From assembly GCF_021223605.1 (NCBI RefSeq), contig NZ_CP075175.1, positions 62,001 through 126,000 on the forward strand: DNA of 64,000 bases, read 5' to 3'. This document shows positions 17,034 to 26,255 of this stretch, in pieces. The notes below the pieces were generated by a model, which did not search any database, was not told the origin of the DNA, and saw only the letters and a program-made list of their open reading frames with translations. Both the position numbers and the translations under genes were made by a program. Position 1 is the first letter of the stretch, and every line of letters begins with the position of its first letter. Source of the stretch: Paenibacillus sp. 481 (GTDB taxonomy: Bacteria; Bacillota; Bacilli; Paenibacillales; Paenibacillaceae).

Positions 17034-18913
17034 ATCCGAGCGCCTCCCACTACATTCGTTTCCGCTTCCTCTGCAAATGAGCTAGCCTGAATTTGATACA
17101 TTTGCGCGTATACACCATCGGCACGCATCAATTCCCCATGCGTTCCCTGCTCAATAATTTCACCGTTTTCCATCACAATAATCTGGTCAGCTAAACGTGC
17201 CGACGAAATACGATGTGTGATGAAAATACCTATTCTGTCTTCCATTATGTTTCTAAACAATTGAAGTAAATCCCGCTCTGCGATCGGGTCCAAGAACGAA
17301 CTCGGTTCATCCAGAATATACAGGTCTGCATTTCGTAAAAACGCACGAGCAATAGCAATGCGCTGCCATTGCCCACCAGAAAGTTGATATCCTTCCTTAA
17401 ACCATTTTCCTAACTGTGTATCCAATCCTTGTGGTAATTGTTGAATAACATCGTCAATCGCAGCATACTTGGTCGCATTCATCAAATGGTCATCTCGCTC
17501 AAGCTCATCTAATGCGCCAAATCCAATATTGTGCCGTACTGACATTTCATAATGGACAAAATCTTGAAACACAATTCCCAGCCGCTTTTGAAACTGTTCC
17601 AGATCATAGTCTGAAATGTGACGGTTATTAATCGTAATATCACCACGGTAATCCCCATATAATTGCATCAACAACTTTACAAGAGTTGACTTTCCTGAAC
17701 CATTTTTCCCAACTATCGCTGTCGTCTGGCCTTTTCTCATCGTTAAATTCAAATTACGAACTGTATCGGAAGCATTTCCTGGATAGCGGAAAGAAACTTT
17801 CTCAAAACGAACTTCCTCAATCCGATTGCTCTTCTCACTTAGCAACCCTGTTGTAACAGCAAGCTGCTTTTGCCGATAAACAGGATCTGATGAAGGTAAT
17901 TTTAAAAATAATAGCAGCTGCTCCATGTATAAATTGTTCTGAGAAAACTGTACAATCCCTGAAATCATCGTCTGCATTTGGCTTTGCGTTAACATAATTG
18001 CTTGAATGTAGCCGTACACACTTCCAATTAAAATTTTTGCTACAAAGGCTTCTTGAACCACGAGCCAAATGAGCCAGAAAAACAAAACAAGTTCCAGCAT
18101 GTCATACAAAAATGTAATTCGAGTACGCTTTACAAGCATTCGTCGATCGACTAGAAAAAAGCGGTTCAGCAATTCACGGTATCGATTCAGTAAAAAGGGA
18201 CCTAGCTGAAACAGTTTAATCTCTTTAAATGTGCTATCATTCGTTAACAAATAGGTCATATACCAAGCTTGCCGATTTTGTGGTGTTCGATCCATGTAAA
18301 TTTGAAATTGTTCACGATTCAATTTCAGTATGGAGAACAAAGATAATGAAGAAACGACTATGATGATAGGAACGATCCACCATTTCCAGACCATCAACAG
18401 CATTGCTGATGAGAATATCGTAATAAAGCTAGACATCATACCCGCCATTTGTGTATACAATTGATACGGTCGATACGATGATTCTTGATGAGCACGCTTT
18501 AGTTGATCATTTATTTCTGAATTTTCGTAGTCAGCTAGACCAAGCTTAGTTGACTTTTCACAAATCATCACATTCATTGAATTTGAAAGTGCAATCTGAA
18601 GATTACCTTCCACGTATGTCTTCATCAGATCAACAATACTTTTAAATATGAAAATAAATACAAAAATAGCGAAGTGAGTAAATACGACAGAATGACCTTG
18701 TTCCCCTGCAGTTGAAATACTATTCAGTAAATTTTGTATGGCAAGCAAAGTAACAACAGGCAATGCCCCCTGTACAATATACAAGAACACGCTTGGAATC
18801 ATATATCGCTTATTCAAACGAAATATTAACTGAAACAGTTGGAGTCCATTCCGAGCCGACTTCCAAAACGAATGAACTGAGTTCTGTTGCAAATTTTCTT
18901 GACTGCTTGTCAT
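17030..18913 (-). CDS. lanT: Lantibiotic ABC exporter LanT
   Basis: A 627-residue fused ABC transporter. The first 350 residues contain membrane helices, and the rest is an ATPase with Walker A GKNGSGKST, signature LSGGQWQR and Walker B LYILDEPS. There is no N-terminal C39 peptidase, so the leader peptide is exported still attached, as in class I systems, and must be cut by a separate protease. I chose the ATG at 18913, which overlaps the lanB stop (ATGA) and has GGAGG eight bases upstream. It pumps the modified peptide across the cytoplasmic membrane. Confidence 0.93.
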   Translation of the reverse strand: MTSSQENLQQNSVHSFWKSARNGLQLFQLIFRLNKRYMIPSVFLYIVQGALPVVTLLAIQNLLNSISTAGEQGHSVVFTHFAIFVFIFIFKSIVDLMKTYVEGNLQIALSNSMNVMICEKSTKLGLADYENSEINDQLKRAHQESSYRPYQLYTQMAGMMSSFITIFSSAMLLMVWKWWIVPIIIVVSSLSLFSILKLNREQFQIYMDRTPQNRQAWYMTYLLTNDSTFKEIKLFQLGPFLLNRYRELLNRFFLVDRRMLVKRTRITFLYDMLELVLFFWLIWLVVQEAFVAKILIGSVYGYIQAIMLTQSQMQTMISGIVQFSQNNLYMEQLLLFLKLPSSDPVYRQKQLAVTTGLLSEKSNRIEEVRFEKVSFRYPGNASDTVRNLNLTMRKGQTTAIVGKNGSGKSTLVKLLMQLYGDYRGDITINNRHISDYDLEQFQKRLGIVFQDFVHYEMSVRHNIGFGALDELERDDHLMNATKYAAIDDVIQQLPQGLDTQLGKWFKEGYQLSGGQWQRIAIARAFLRNADLYILDEPSSFLDPIAERDLLQLFRNIMEDRIGIFITHRISSARLADQIIVMENGEIIEQGTHGELMRADGVYAQMYQIQASSFAEEAETNVVGGARI

Positions 18914-21900
18914 TTGCATTTCCTCCGATATTGCACCAAACTATTCATTGTATGACGAGCCATAATCATGACTTTACGTTCTTTATCTCGATCAGTTCCT
19001 TGCAAACGATTAATATGCATATGTATAACACTGAACAAAATATCTTCTCTCGTGTTCATCAGCATACCTTTTTGTTCATAATCAACAATCTTCTCCTGAT
19101 AATCGCTTACCGCTGTTTCTCTCAGTTTGCAAATCTGAGCTATCATATCTCCTTCAGGGTGTACAGACTTTAATTCAGATTTATCCGATGTTAAAATTCG
19201 GAACAACAATGCACGTTCCTTTCGGAACTCATCTAAATATTCCTTAACATCAAAATGTCGATTTAGTAGATGAACAATCTGTTCATCGTTATAACCAAAT
19301 TGGTAAAATAGTTCAATGACGCTCAAAATCGAAATTATTTCTTGACTGAGCTGAATCTGATTAAATCGGGTAAGACGAACCAAATTTGCAACTACATGAC
19401 TATCAAAAGCAAACATACGCTCTGCACATACCATTAATTCCGGTCCGCCGTAACGTTCAATCTCAGGCTCATATGTGTCAATAACTACCTTTGTAATTAA
19501 ACCTTCACTTAATAAATTATTTGTCCACTTATGGAAAATCGGCAGGAATTGATGTTGATTATTTTCACTTGGCATTTGAAAGCGTGCACGAATATGACGG
19601 ATCGGGTCCAAAAAACGAATAAAGTATGCGTGTTCGATAACACCTGCTTCGCGGCATTGCTGAACGAACGCTTCCCAATATCGGCCAATAAACTCATCTT
19701 GACGACTATCCAAACCATATAGTTTGACGTAGAACCATTCTCCACCTGGCAAGTGGACTCGCTCCATTTTATTAACTGGAGGTAAGTTTAGAGCATCAGA
19801 ATTGTCAATTGTCCCCGCGACTTCCTCAATAGAACTGCTGAACGACTCGTTGCGTTTTACGAGTGGGAAGACGAATTCTGCGGTCAAGCGCCCATCGCTT
19901 CGCTGAATAGGTGCCTCCTCAAACGTTCCAACATGCTCAATTAACGTAACCGTTGAACTTGATTTTAAATCTTTGTAAACCTCTTCTATATGTAACGGAT
20001 GATCCAAATCTAGCAAGATACGATTATCGAATTGAACCATGTATACATATCGTGGTACTTTCCATTCCATGCGGAATTGTTCCACGATGCGTTTTATCCA
20101 AGCACCATTGTCTTGCTCGGGCGGTTTTTGATGAATGTGAATTCTCCATGTAGCTGGGCTAAGTATGACATTGTTATATCTTAAACGTGGTGAAAAAGGA
20201 GACTTTATTGCCGCTCCCCAATCAAATGTTGTCCATTGCTTGCATCCTTCTTGACCCATTTCCATCAGGAAGCGATACACATTTGGTGCACTTTGATAGT
20301 TAAGCATATGACCTGCTTTAGGCACAATTTCTCGATTATTTTTTCGAGATTTTAAATAAAACGCATTGTTTCGCACACCGACAACAAGATCGGATACATG
20401 GATTTGCCGATCTGCGCTTACAGTATGATTCGTACCAATCGCAATTTCATATTTTCTATAGTTTTCGGTAAGTACAACATTCGTCGATCTTCCCGCACTT
20501 GGTAAATACGATATTTCCGCTAATATCTTATGTGGAGATAATCGTTGTTCTTCATCATTAATAATACCGAACTCTTCTTTAAACGAATCTCCAAGCATAT
20601 CTATAAACCTTCCAAACGTTTTACCAGCACCGACTGATCCTGGATTTGGTCCTAAAACGAGTTTATACTCCCCTCTTTCAATTTCATCCTCATTATGTGC
20701 AACTAGCAAAAAGTACAGCTCCATTGAAGGAGCAGGCATGATATCAGCGGAATCCGAGTTTTCCAGAAGCTGCTCGATCATCTCGTCCGTTAACACTACT
20801 TCCGTGACTCCTTTATGTAAGGATGTCATAAACCAATTAAGGAGCAATTGGTCACGCTTCGCAATGACGGATGCCGAATGGTTCGCTCTTCGTTGATAGC
20901 TCGGAGGGTTATCATAAGTCACTGGTGGCCCTAATCCTATCTCTTCATCAAGCAATTCAAGGAGAGAAACTTCACGATAAGGTCCATATTTCTCTAAAAA
21001 TTCTAATTGATATTCCTGTAAATGTCGGTTGCTTTGGGTCGCCATTCGACTCATTAGATCAGCCGTTTTTTCAACATCTTCACGAATCCTATTATGCAAC
21101 GTTATTGACTGATCTTCTAAGGACAAATCGATTTGCAACGATGATTTCGCTTCAACAATTTTATCCATCGCTTGACGAAGGTTTAATAATTGTTGTTCAC
21201 CTTGACCTATCGGAAGATCGTCATATTGACGAATGTCGATACGAATTTGCCTTAACTCCGTTTTTAGTTCCTCAATTCCTGTTACTGGATCTAATACAGA
21301 TAAAATATGATCGAACGGTTCCGTCGTCGTCGTCGGAGGACGCAAATTCGAAATTAAAAACTCTTGTTCAAAAAGCTGCCAAACATACTGATGAATCGTC
21401 TCCATGCTAGCTTCAACGAACTCTACCTGTAGGATAGAAATTAATTCTAAATAAGGGATTTGATTCGCACAAACTTCCATCACCTTATCGAACACTGCAG
21501 ACGCCCGCACAGATACACTATCATTTTCCCCAGAATTTAGCCTACCGTATCTTGTTGTATACGGAATCTTGGCACGATCACCTTGTCGATAAATTAGCGT
21601 ATTCCGTTGAATTCGTAGCTGGGACACAATTTCACGCTGGCTCTCTAACTTTCCAGTTAATTTTAATAGCCATTCCATGTCAGGCCTAGCTCTTTTGCGA
21701 TATTGATGTATCCCCTCCAAGTTAAGCTGTGACTGATTGGCGAAGTGACCATGTGTCACTCCAGAGAACAAGCCAAATGGTGTTGGTCGAGACATCATTC
21801 TTAAAAGATAGCGCATAAATCCCTTAACTACTTGTCCTTGTTTTCGTAAATTGTCCTCGTTGCTTAGATGGGATAAAGATTGCAGTAAGCTAGGACTCGA

Positions 21901-22092
21901 GGCTATAATCGCTTCACGAATGATCGGATCATTAGATAATTGGATTAGACAATTCAAGGAGAATCGTTTCAAATCATCATTATTATTGTCCCACTCTGAG
22001 GGGAAGTTCGCTGTGAACAGATTAAGCGGCAATATAGGAGTCCTTACCATAAAAAAGTCCAACGTCTTATATACATTTTTATTTGATGTCAT
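18910..22092 (-). CDS. lanB: Class I lantibiotic dehydratase LanB
   Basis: A full-length LanB of about 1060 residues. It dehydrates Ser/Thr of the precursor by glutamylation from Glu-tRNA followed by elimination. The N-terminus (TLDFFMVRTPILPLNLF) and the arginine-rich segment RYLLRMMSRPTPFGLFSG are typical of the glutamylation domain. From about residue 770 the elimination domain (SpaB-C type) begins (LPGGEWFYVKLYG, IRFLDPIRHIRARFQM). I chose the second ATG at 22092 because AAAGGGGG is too close to the first. It sits between the immunity genes and lanT, with ATGA overlap to lanT. Confidence 0.95.
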   Translation of the reverse strand: MTSNKNVYKTLDFFMVRTPILPLNLFTANFPSEWDNNNDDLKRFSLNCLIQLSNDPIIREAIIASSPSLLQSLSHLSNEDNLRKQGQVVKGFMRYLLRMMSRPTPFGLFSGVTHGHFANQSQLNLEGIHQYRKRARPDMEWLLKLTGKLESQREIVSQLRIQRNTLIYRQGDRAKIPYTTRYGRLNSGENDSVSVRASAVFDKVMEVCANQIPYLELISILQVEFVEASMETIHQYVWQLFEQEFLISNLRPPTTTTEPFDHILSVLDPVTGIEELKTELRQIRIDIRQYDDLPIGQGEQQLLNLRQAMDKIVEAKSSLQIDLSLEDQSITLHNRIREDVEKTADLMSRMATQSNRHLQEYQLEFLEKYGPYREVSLLELLDEEIGLGPPVTYDNPPSYQRRANHSASVIAKRDQLLLNWFMTSLHKGVTEVVLTDEMIEQLLENSDSADIMPAPSMELYFLLVAHNEDEIERGEYKLVLGPNPGSVGAGKTFGRFIDMLGDSFKEEFGIINDEEQRLSPHKILAEISYLPSAGRSTNVVLTENYRKYEIAIGTNHTVSADRQIHVSDLVVGVRNNAFYLKSRKNNREIVPKAGHMLNYQSAPNVYRFLMEMGQEGCKQWTTFDWGAAIKSPFSPRLRYNNVILSPATWRIHIHQKPPEQDNGAWIKRIVEQFRMEWKVPRYVYMVQFDNRILLDLDHPLHIEEVYKDLKSSSTVTLIEHVGTFEEAPIQRSDGRLTAEFVFPLVKRNESFSSSIEEVAGTIDNSDALNLPPVNKMERVHLPGGEWFYVKLYGLDSRQDEFIGRYWEAFVQQCREAGVIEHAYFIRFLDPIRHIRARFQMPSENNQHQFLPIFHKWTNNLLSEGLITKVVIDTYEPEIERYGGPELMVCAERMFAFDSHVVANLVRLTRFNQIQLSQEIISILSVIELFYQFGYNDEQIVHLLNRHFDVKEYLDEFRKERALLFRILTSDKSELKSVHPEGDMIAQICKLRETAVSDYQEKIVDYEQKGMLMNTREDILFSVIHMHINRLQGTDRDKERKVMIMARHTMNSLVQYRRKCK

Positions 22093-22168
22093 ATGCATCC
22101 CCCTTTATATAATAAAGTTAATAATAAATTGATATATACTTACCTCCGCACAATCCCTTGTTCAATTA

Positions 22169-22936
22169 CTATACCACTTTTCTTTGCCAGCATAGGAAAC
22201 TAACAACTGTACATACTGCTGTAGTTCCTAATGCATATATCCAAAATTCAGGAGCCCCCTCCGTTCTTAGTGCCAGAAGAATTTGCTGAAAAGGGTCAAA
22301 AACGATGATGAGAGGCTTTGCGATTTGGTAAAGCGTAATTGAAGCAGCAAATAAAACAATATAAGCAATAATTGGTTTTGGCACGAATAAACATATAACA
22401 CTACTGAACATCAGCTTGGTAAGACACGTCACTGTAAACAACGCATAAAATTTAACCGTGTACAGCAACGCCTCTGTCTTCCCTACGGCAGTGGATTCAC
22501 CGTATTTAACGAGAGTCTCACTTTGTGGGAAAAATAATTTAGCACAAATAACCGCAATTATATATGTGAAAATTATCATAATAACAGTCGTAACAGCTAA
22601 GGCCAATAACTTAGCAAGCCATAGTTGATAACGATGAAAAGGCCGCAACATATATAATCTATAAGCGCCAGAATGTATCTCACCTCCTAAGTGATCGACA
22701 TAGATGACAGGTAAGATAGCCAATACGAAAAATAAAGAAACGCCACTCATCATAAACCATGGCATATTTAAGTCGTGCATGAGTATACGGCCTTCTCCAA
22801 AACGGAATTCTCCGAAACCGTTAATCTTCAAGGACCATATGTTGATTAATACTAAAAATAATAAGATGCTGTTTAAAAAGAGCATTGATTTTCTCTTCCA
22901 AATACGTTCAAGTTCACTCACCCAGATTCCAAACAT
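22169..22936 (-). CDS. lanG: Lantibiotic immunity ABC permease (LanG-like)
   Basis: A 255-residue integral membrane protein with about six hydrophobic helices, of the type found in LanFEG immunity transporters, which move the producer's own lantibiotic out of the membrane. The N-terminus FGIWVSELERIWKRKSMLFL is typical of ABC-2 type permeases. The ATG has AGGAGG upstream and follows the other permease by 12 bp. Assignment as G rather than E is by order only. Confidence 0.85.
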   Translation of the reverse strand: MFGIWVSELERIWKRKSMLFLNSILLFLVLINIWSLKINGFGEFRFGEGRILMHDLNMPWFMMSGVSLFFVLAILPVIYVDHLGGEIHSGAYRLYMLRPFHRYQLWLAKLLALAVTTVIMIIFTYIIAVICAKLFFPQSETLVKYGESTAVGKTEALLYTVKFYALFTVTCLTKLMFSSVICLFVPKPIIAYIVLFAASITLYQIAKPLIIVFDPFQQILLALRTEGAPEFWIYALGTTAVCTVVSFLCWQRKVV

Positions 22937-22948
22937 TAGGGTTTCCTC

Positions 22949-23746
22949 CTAGTACGTATAATCATCTGCAACAAAACGACGATATGCAAGCCAATTAAAT
23001 AAGGTCACATGCAAAATAAAAATCGTCAATAGCGCCCCATTCGTCGTGGCAACACCAGAGAATGATGCGTCTAATCCAACGCGCTGTGTATAAGGAATTA
23101 GCATATATGAAATCAATTCATGAATATATGGAATTCCCGAGAAAAGAGCAGCTAATTTCAAATAAAACCCATCGAATAAGAGTGCTGCTAAAATATAGGC
23201 CATGCAAATGCCGAGTGCATACGTTACATTTTTACTGTACATTGCAATGAAAGCGAATAAACTACCGATGCAAACCAGCGTTGCATAGCCGAGTAAATAG
23301 TATAAAATCGTATATTTGAACGCGAGTGATAATCGAACGCTATTTTCCTCATCCGGCAATCGCAGCTCCCCAACACCCCATAAGGAGAGACCTAAGACAA
23401 CAAGTAAAATAAATACCGACAAATAGACAACAATCAGTTTGCTGAAAAATATTTGTCCACGAGTAAAACGACGTAAAAATAATAGACGCAGTTGCCCACC
23501 CCTGAATTCTTCGGTAAAAATCGTAGCCACTATTGCAGCAATAACAATATTGCAAATCAGATGCAAGTTCTCCCGCAATCCAACGATAGGAAATAAGGTA
23601 TCTGATACAGCCGAAGAATCAATTGCGTGCAACCATAAAAAATAACTTCCCGTTATGTATGCAAGGATCGGAGAGGAGAGAACTACCAGCCACAGCCACC
23701 GTCTTTGCCACAGTCTAGTGAATTCACAATATAGTAATGTTTTCAT
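22949..23746 (-). CDS. lanE: Lantibiotic immunity ABC permease (LanE-like)
   Basis: A 265-residue ABC-2 type permease starting MKTLLYCEFTRLWQRRW and containing about six membrane segments. I chose ATG 23746, which overlaps the stop of lanF (ATGA); a longer frame to 23821 would run deep into lanF. Together with LanF and LanG it should form the self-protection exporter. The E/G naming is by position. Confidence 0.87.
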   Translation of the reverse strand: MKTLLYCEFTRLWQRRWLWLVVLSSPILAYITGSYFLWLHAIDSSAVSDTLFPIVGLRENLHLICNIVIAAIVATIFTEEFRGGQLRLLFLRRFTRGQIFFSKLIVVYLSVFILLVVLGLSLWGVGELRLPDEENSVRLSLAFKYTILYYLLGYATLVCIGSLFAFIAMYSKNVTYALGICMAYILAALLFDGFYLKLAALFSGIPYIHELISYMLIPYTQRVGLDASFSGVATTNGALLTIFILHVTLFNWLAYRRFVADDYTY

Positions 23747-24471
23747 GAGAGCATCAACTCCATGAAAGCATCTTCTAAACGTTGTCCATCTTGAACCAAT
23801 TGATGGGTTGGTCCTTTCCAAACGATAGCTCCATTTCGAATAATGACTAGTTCATCGCACATTTGTTGCAGCTCATCTAGCAAATGGCTCGAAATAAAAA
23901 AAGCATAGTTTGCTGTGTCACGCAGACGAAAAATAATGTCACGCAACTCCCGCATTCCCATTGGATCCAAACCATTAGAAGGTTCATCAAGTAAAAGAAG
24001 TTCTGGATTACCAAGCAAAGACTGCGCAATGCCAAGTCTTTGTTTCATACCGAGCGAATATGTTCTGACACGGTCATCTCCCCTCGTATGAAGATCGACC
24101 GTTTTTAACAACTGCTCAATGTGCATTTCTCTTTCCGATGAAGCAATAGTAGGATGTAACCGTGACAAATTTCGCAATACTTGCCGACCTGTCATATATT
24201 CAAAGAAGACAGGAGATTCGATAATTGCACCAACTTTGGACAGCGCCTTTTCTCGATTGGCTTGCAAATCAAATGTGTCAATCAAGATGTTGCCACTTGT
24301 TGGACGAATCAATCCTGTCATCATACGCATCAACGTTGTTTTGCCTGCCCCGTTCGGTCCAATAAAACCGTATATTTTTCCTTTTTCAAGTGAAAAAGTA
24401 GTTTCCGTAATAAGATTCCGCTTTCCAATTTTTTTTGTTACCGCGTTAACTTCGAGAATGATGTTGGACAT
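23743..24471 (-). CDS. lanF: Lantibiotic immunity ABC ATPase (LanF-like)
   Basis: A 242-residue ATP-binding subunit with Walker A GPNGAGKTT (residues 38-46), signature YSLGMKQRLGIA, and Walker B LLLLDEPSNGLDP. This is the BcrA/LanF type that drives LanEG. A GGAGGAAGG site precedes the ATG. It is the first gene after the precursor genes and probably uses both read-through from them and its own promoter. Confidence 0.92.
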   Translation of the reverse strand: MSNIILEVNAVTKKIGKRNLITETTFSLEKGKIYGFIGPNGAGKTTLMRMMTGLIRPTSGNILIDTFDLQANREKALSKVGAIIESPVFFEYMTGRQVLRNLSRLHPTIASSEREMHIEQLLKTVDLHTRGDDRVRTYSLGMKQRLGIAQSLLGNPELLLLDEPSNGLDPMGMRELRDIIFRLRDTANYAFFISSHLLDELQQMCDELVIIRNGAIVWKGPTHQLVQDGQRLEDAFMELMLS

Positions 24472-24535
24472 GATTCCTTCCTCCCGAATCCATTCAATTT
24501 GGGTTATAGCTTCGCGCTATTCCAGACCCTACACT

Positions 24536-24564
24536 TAAATATAATCTGATAGTTTAAATTTCAA
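24536..24564 (-). promoter_or_regulatory. Candidate internal promoter for lanFEGBTC
   Basis: On the minus strand TTGAAA (24559-24564) and TATTTA (24536-24541) are 17 bp apart, between the precursor-gene hairpin and lanF. It would allow the processing and immunity genes to be expressed apart from the precursors. Confidence 0.4.
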
Positions 24565-24568
24565 ACAG

Positions 24569-24598
24569 GAAAGGAGGGACCATAATAGTCCCCCTTTC
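24569..24598 (-). terminator. Hairpin between lanA genes and lanF
   Basis: GAAAGGAGGGAC pairs with GTCCCCCTTTC around CATAATA. The following minus-strand bases are only moderately T-rich, so it is likely a partial terminator that keeps precursor mRNA in excess over the downstream genes, as is common in lantibiotic operons. Confidence 0.65.
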
Positions 24599-24691
24599 TC
24601 GTATAACAACGGACATGTTCGTCCACTTGCCATCAGTTATGAATACTTGTTAACGAACTTGCTACACAGCAAGCTGTGTCAACCTGGTCAA

Positions 24692-24868
24692 TTAGCACAA
24701 TGCTCCAATGTTAGAGAAGCATTTTCCACAAGTCTCGACACAAGTATTAGCAGTGTTACCGTTACCGCATCCACGGCTGCAATTCCACACGCTTGTAACA
24801 AGCGGTTCAACATCACCTTGTGTTTTGTTGACTTGCACATCCAAATCAAATTGATTGTTAGCCATCAT
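24692..24868 (-). CDS. lanA1: Lanthipeptide precursor 1
   Basis: A 58-residue precursor of a class I lantibiotic. The leader is about 23 residues, with the recognition motif FDLDVQ and an end VNKTQGDVEPL. The proposed 35-residue core begins VTSVWNCSRGCGNGN and ends CVETCGKCFSNIGALC, with six Cys and seven Ser/Thr. From memory this pattern (SGCG, CVETCG, CF-N-G-LC) resembles paenicidin and elgicin from Paenibacillus. The start is the ATG five bases after AGGAGG (a second ATG follows directly). The cut site after EPL is inferred by analogy with those peptides. It lies in a 255-bp tandem repeat with precursor 2. Confidence 0.93.
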   Translation of the reverse strand: MMANNQFDLDVQVNKTQGDVEPLVTSVWNCSRGCGNGNTANTCVETCGKCFSNIGALC

Positions 24869-24946
24869 TTTCACCTCCTTATTGCCATCAGTTATGAATA
24901 CTTGTTAACGAACATGCTACACCGTAACCTTTGTTAACCTAGTTAA

Positions 24947-25123
24947 TTAGCACAATGCTCCAATGTTAGAGAAACATTTTCCACAAGTCTCAACGCAAGT
25001 ACCAGCAGTGTTACCGTTACCACAACCACCGCTGCAATTCCATACACTTATAAAAAGCGGTTCAACATCACCTTGTGTTTTGTTGACTTGCACATCCAAA
25101 TCAAATTGATTGTTAGCCATCAT
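24947..25123 (-). CDS. lanA2: Lanthipeptide precursor 2
   Basis: A 58-residue sister of precursor 1 and the first gene of the cluster. The leader is identical. The core starts FISVWNCSGGCGNGN and ends exactly as in precursor 1. It differs at only four core places: VT to FI at positions 1-2, R to G at position 9 and N to G at position 18, so one potentially dehydrated Thr (position 2) is lost. GGAGGTGAAA precedes the ATG. Two related peptides are therefore expected from one set of enzymes. Confidence 0.93.
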   Translation of the reverse strand: MMANNQFDLDVQVNKTQGDVEPLFISVWNCSGGCGNGNTAGTCVETCGKCFSNIGALC

Positions 25124-25138
25124 TTTCACCTCCTTCAA

Positions 25139-25940
25139 TTTTGATTAATTCTTGGATTTCTCCAAGTATGACGGAGTAAATTTATTCTTCTCCGCCACTT
25201 TTTTACTCTCCCCCTATTAATAAATCCATAGGAGATTATATATGAACAATATCTCGAACTGATTATTATCAGATGAGAATATTGACATATCCAGCAATTA
25301 ATCCCGCCGATTGTGGCGTTTTGATTTGATCAGGCTGTGTTGGAAGCGCTTTATATTATGAAAAAGAAGAATCAGTTACAACCTTTAACTTCAAACTTAT
25401 TTCGAGAAAATACGGACAAGCCATAGTGTTTAGCAGAAGATGAAATAGAACAGGAAGCAATCATTAAAGCTGAGAGTTGGATAATACAATAGAAGGCAGA
25501 AGAAAATTCAGAAGATGTATATAAAATATTGTGAACTTCGCCTACAAGCCGTATTCACTGTGGTGTGTGGAAACTTGGAGTAGTATATACCTGATTAATA
25601 AGTTAGTTTCAATGAAATTATTGTTATCGCTCTCGCATCACTTCCAATGGAAGCACATTATTTACTACAACAAATAAAATTTCATATAATTAACTCTATT
25701 AATTTAAATGTACCATATGAAACGTAAATGTCAACCTATATTTTTACAATATACAACATTTTTTTGAATTCCCTCCCTTGTAAAATTGAATATATTTACA
25801 TTTATGTCGATTTGGTTTAATTCCCTCTTACTCCTCTCCGTTAGACTGATGAATAACGGGTCTAATGAACAACTTATTTCATGAACAATCTATTTACTGA
25901 GCATCTTGACTATTGCAAGCAAATCATGTAAATTAGCTGA
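25139..25940. other. Gap upstream of the lantibiotic cluster, with a possible ORF relic
   Basis: About 800 bp without an intact gene. It must contain the lanA promoter on the minus strand, but I could not choose one with confidence. On the plus strand around 25310-25600 one frame reads protein-like stretches (QAVLEALYIMKKKNQLQPLT, then AEDEIEQEAIIKAESWIIQ) broken by several stops. This may be a decayed gene; I do not recognise the family. Confidence 0.35.
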
Positions 25941-25949
25941 AACCAATTC

Positions 25950-26216
25950 ACAGAAACATACAGGAAAAGCATCGACCAAGGACATAAGATTCATGCATCG
26001 TTGACCCAGAGAGGAAACCCAGTGGCTGAAAGGTTTCTTGAAACGAGTGAATACTTCCTACCTTGCGAGCTGTAGCGGGAAATCACGTTAGCGTATATCG
26101 TAATCACAGACCGTTGCCGGAATCTACCGTTATCGATTGAGGACCGCTATATGTAATGGCGGTTAAACTAGGGTGGTACCACGACACATTCGTCCCTGAC
26201 GGATGTGTCTTTTTGC
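25950..26216 (+). ncRNA. T-box leader of proS
   Basis: A tRNA-sensing leader. Conserved parts are the Stem I loop elements (AGAGAGGAAACC, GGCTGAAAGG), the T-box sequence AGGGTGGTACCACG at 26170-26183 that pairs with the uncharged tRNA end, and a terminator hairpin from 26183 to about 26210 (ACACATTCGTCC with GACGGATGTGT) followed by TTTTT. A CCT triplet at 26057-26059 could be the proline specifier, but I did not fold the RNA. Uncharged tRNA-Pro would favour read-through into proS and the racemase. The 5' boundary is approximate. Confidence 0.88.
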
Positions 26217-26255
26217 GTGTTAAAACGAGTCATGTAACTTAGGGGGCAGAGCCAG

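Larger units (their letters stand above)
24627..25136. repeat. Tandem 255-bp duplication carrying the two lanA genes
   Basis: The sequence from TTGCCATCAG at 24627 recurs at 24882 with an offset of exactly 255 bp. The copies include the 3' flank, the coding region and the ribosome site. Differences are concentrated in the flank and in a few core codons, which points to a recent tandem duplication. Confidence 0.9.
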
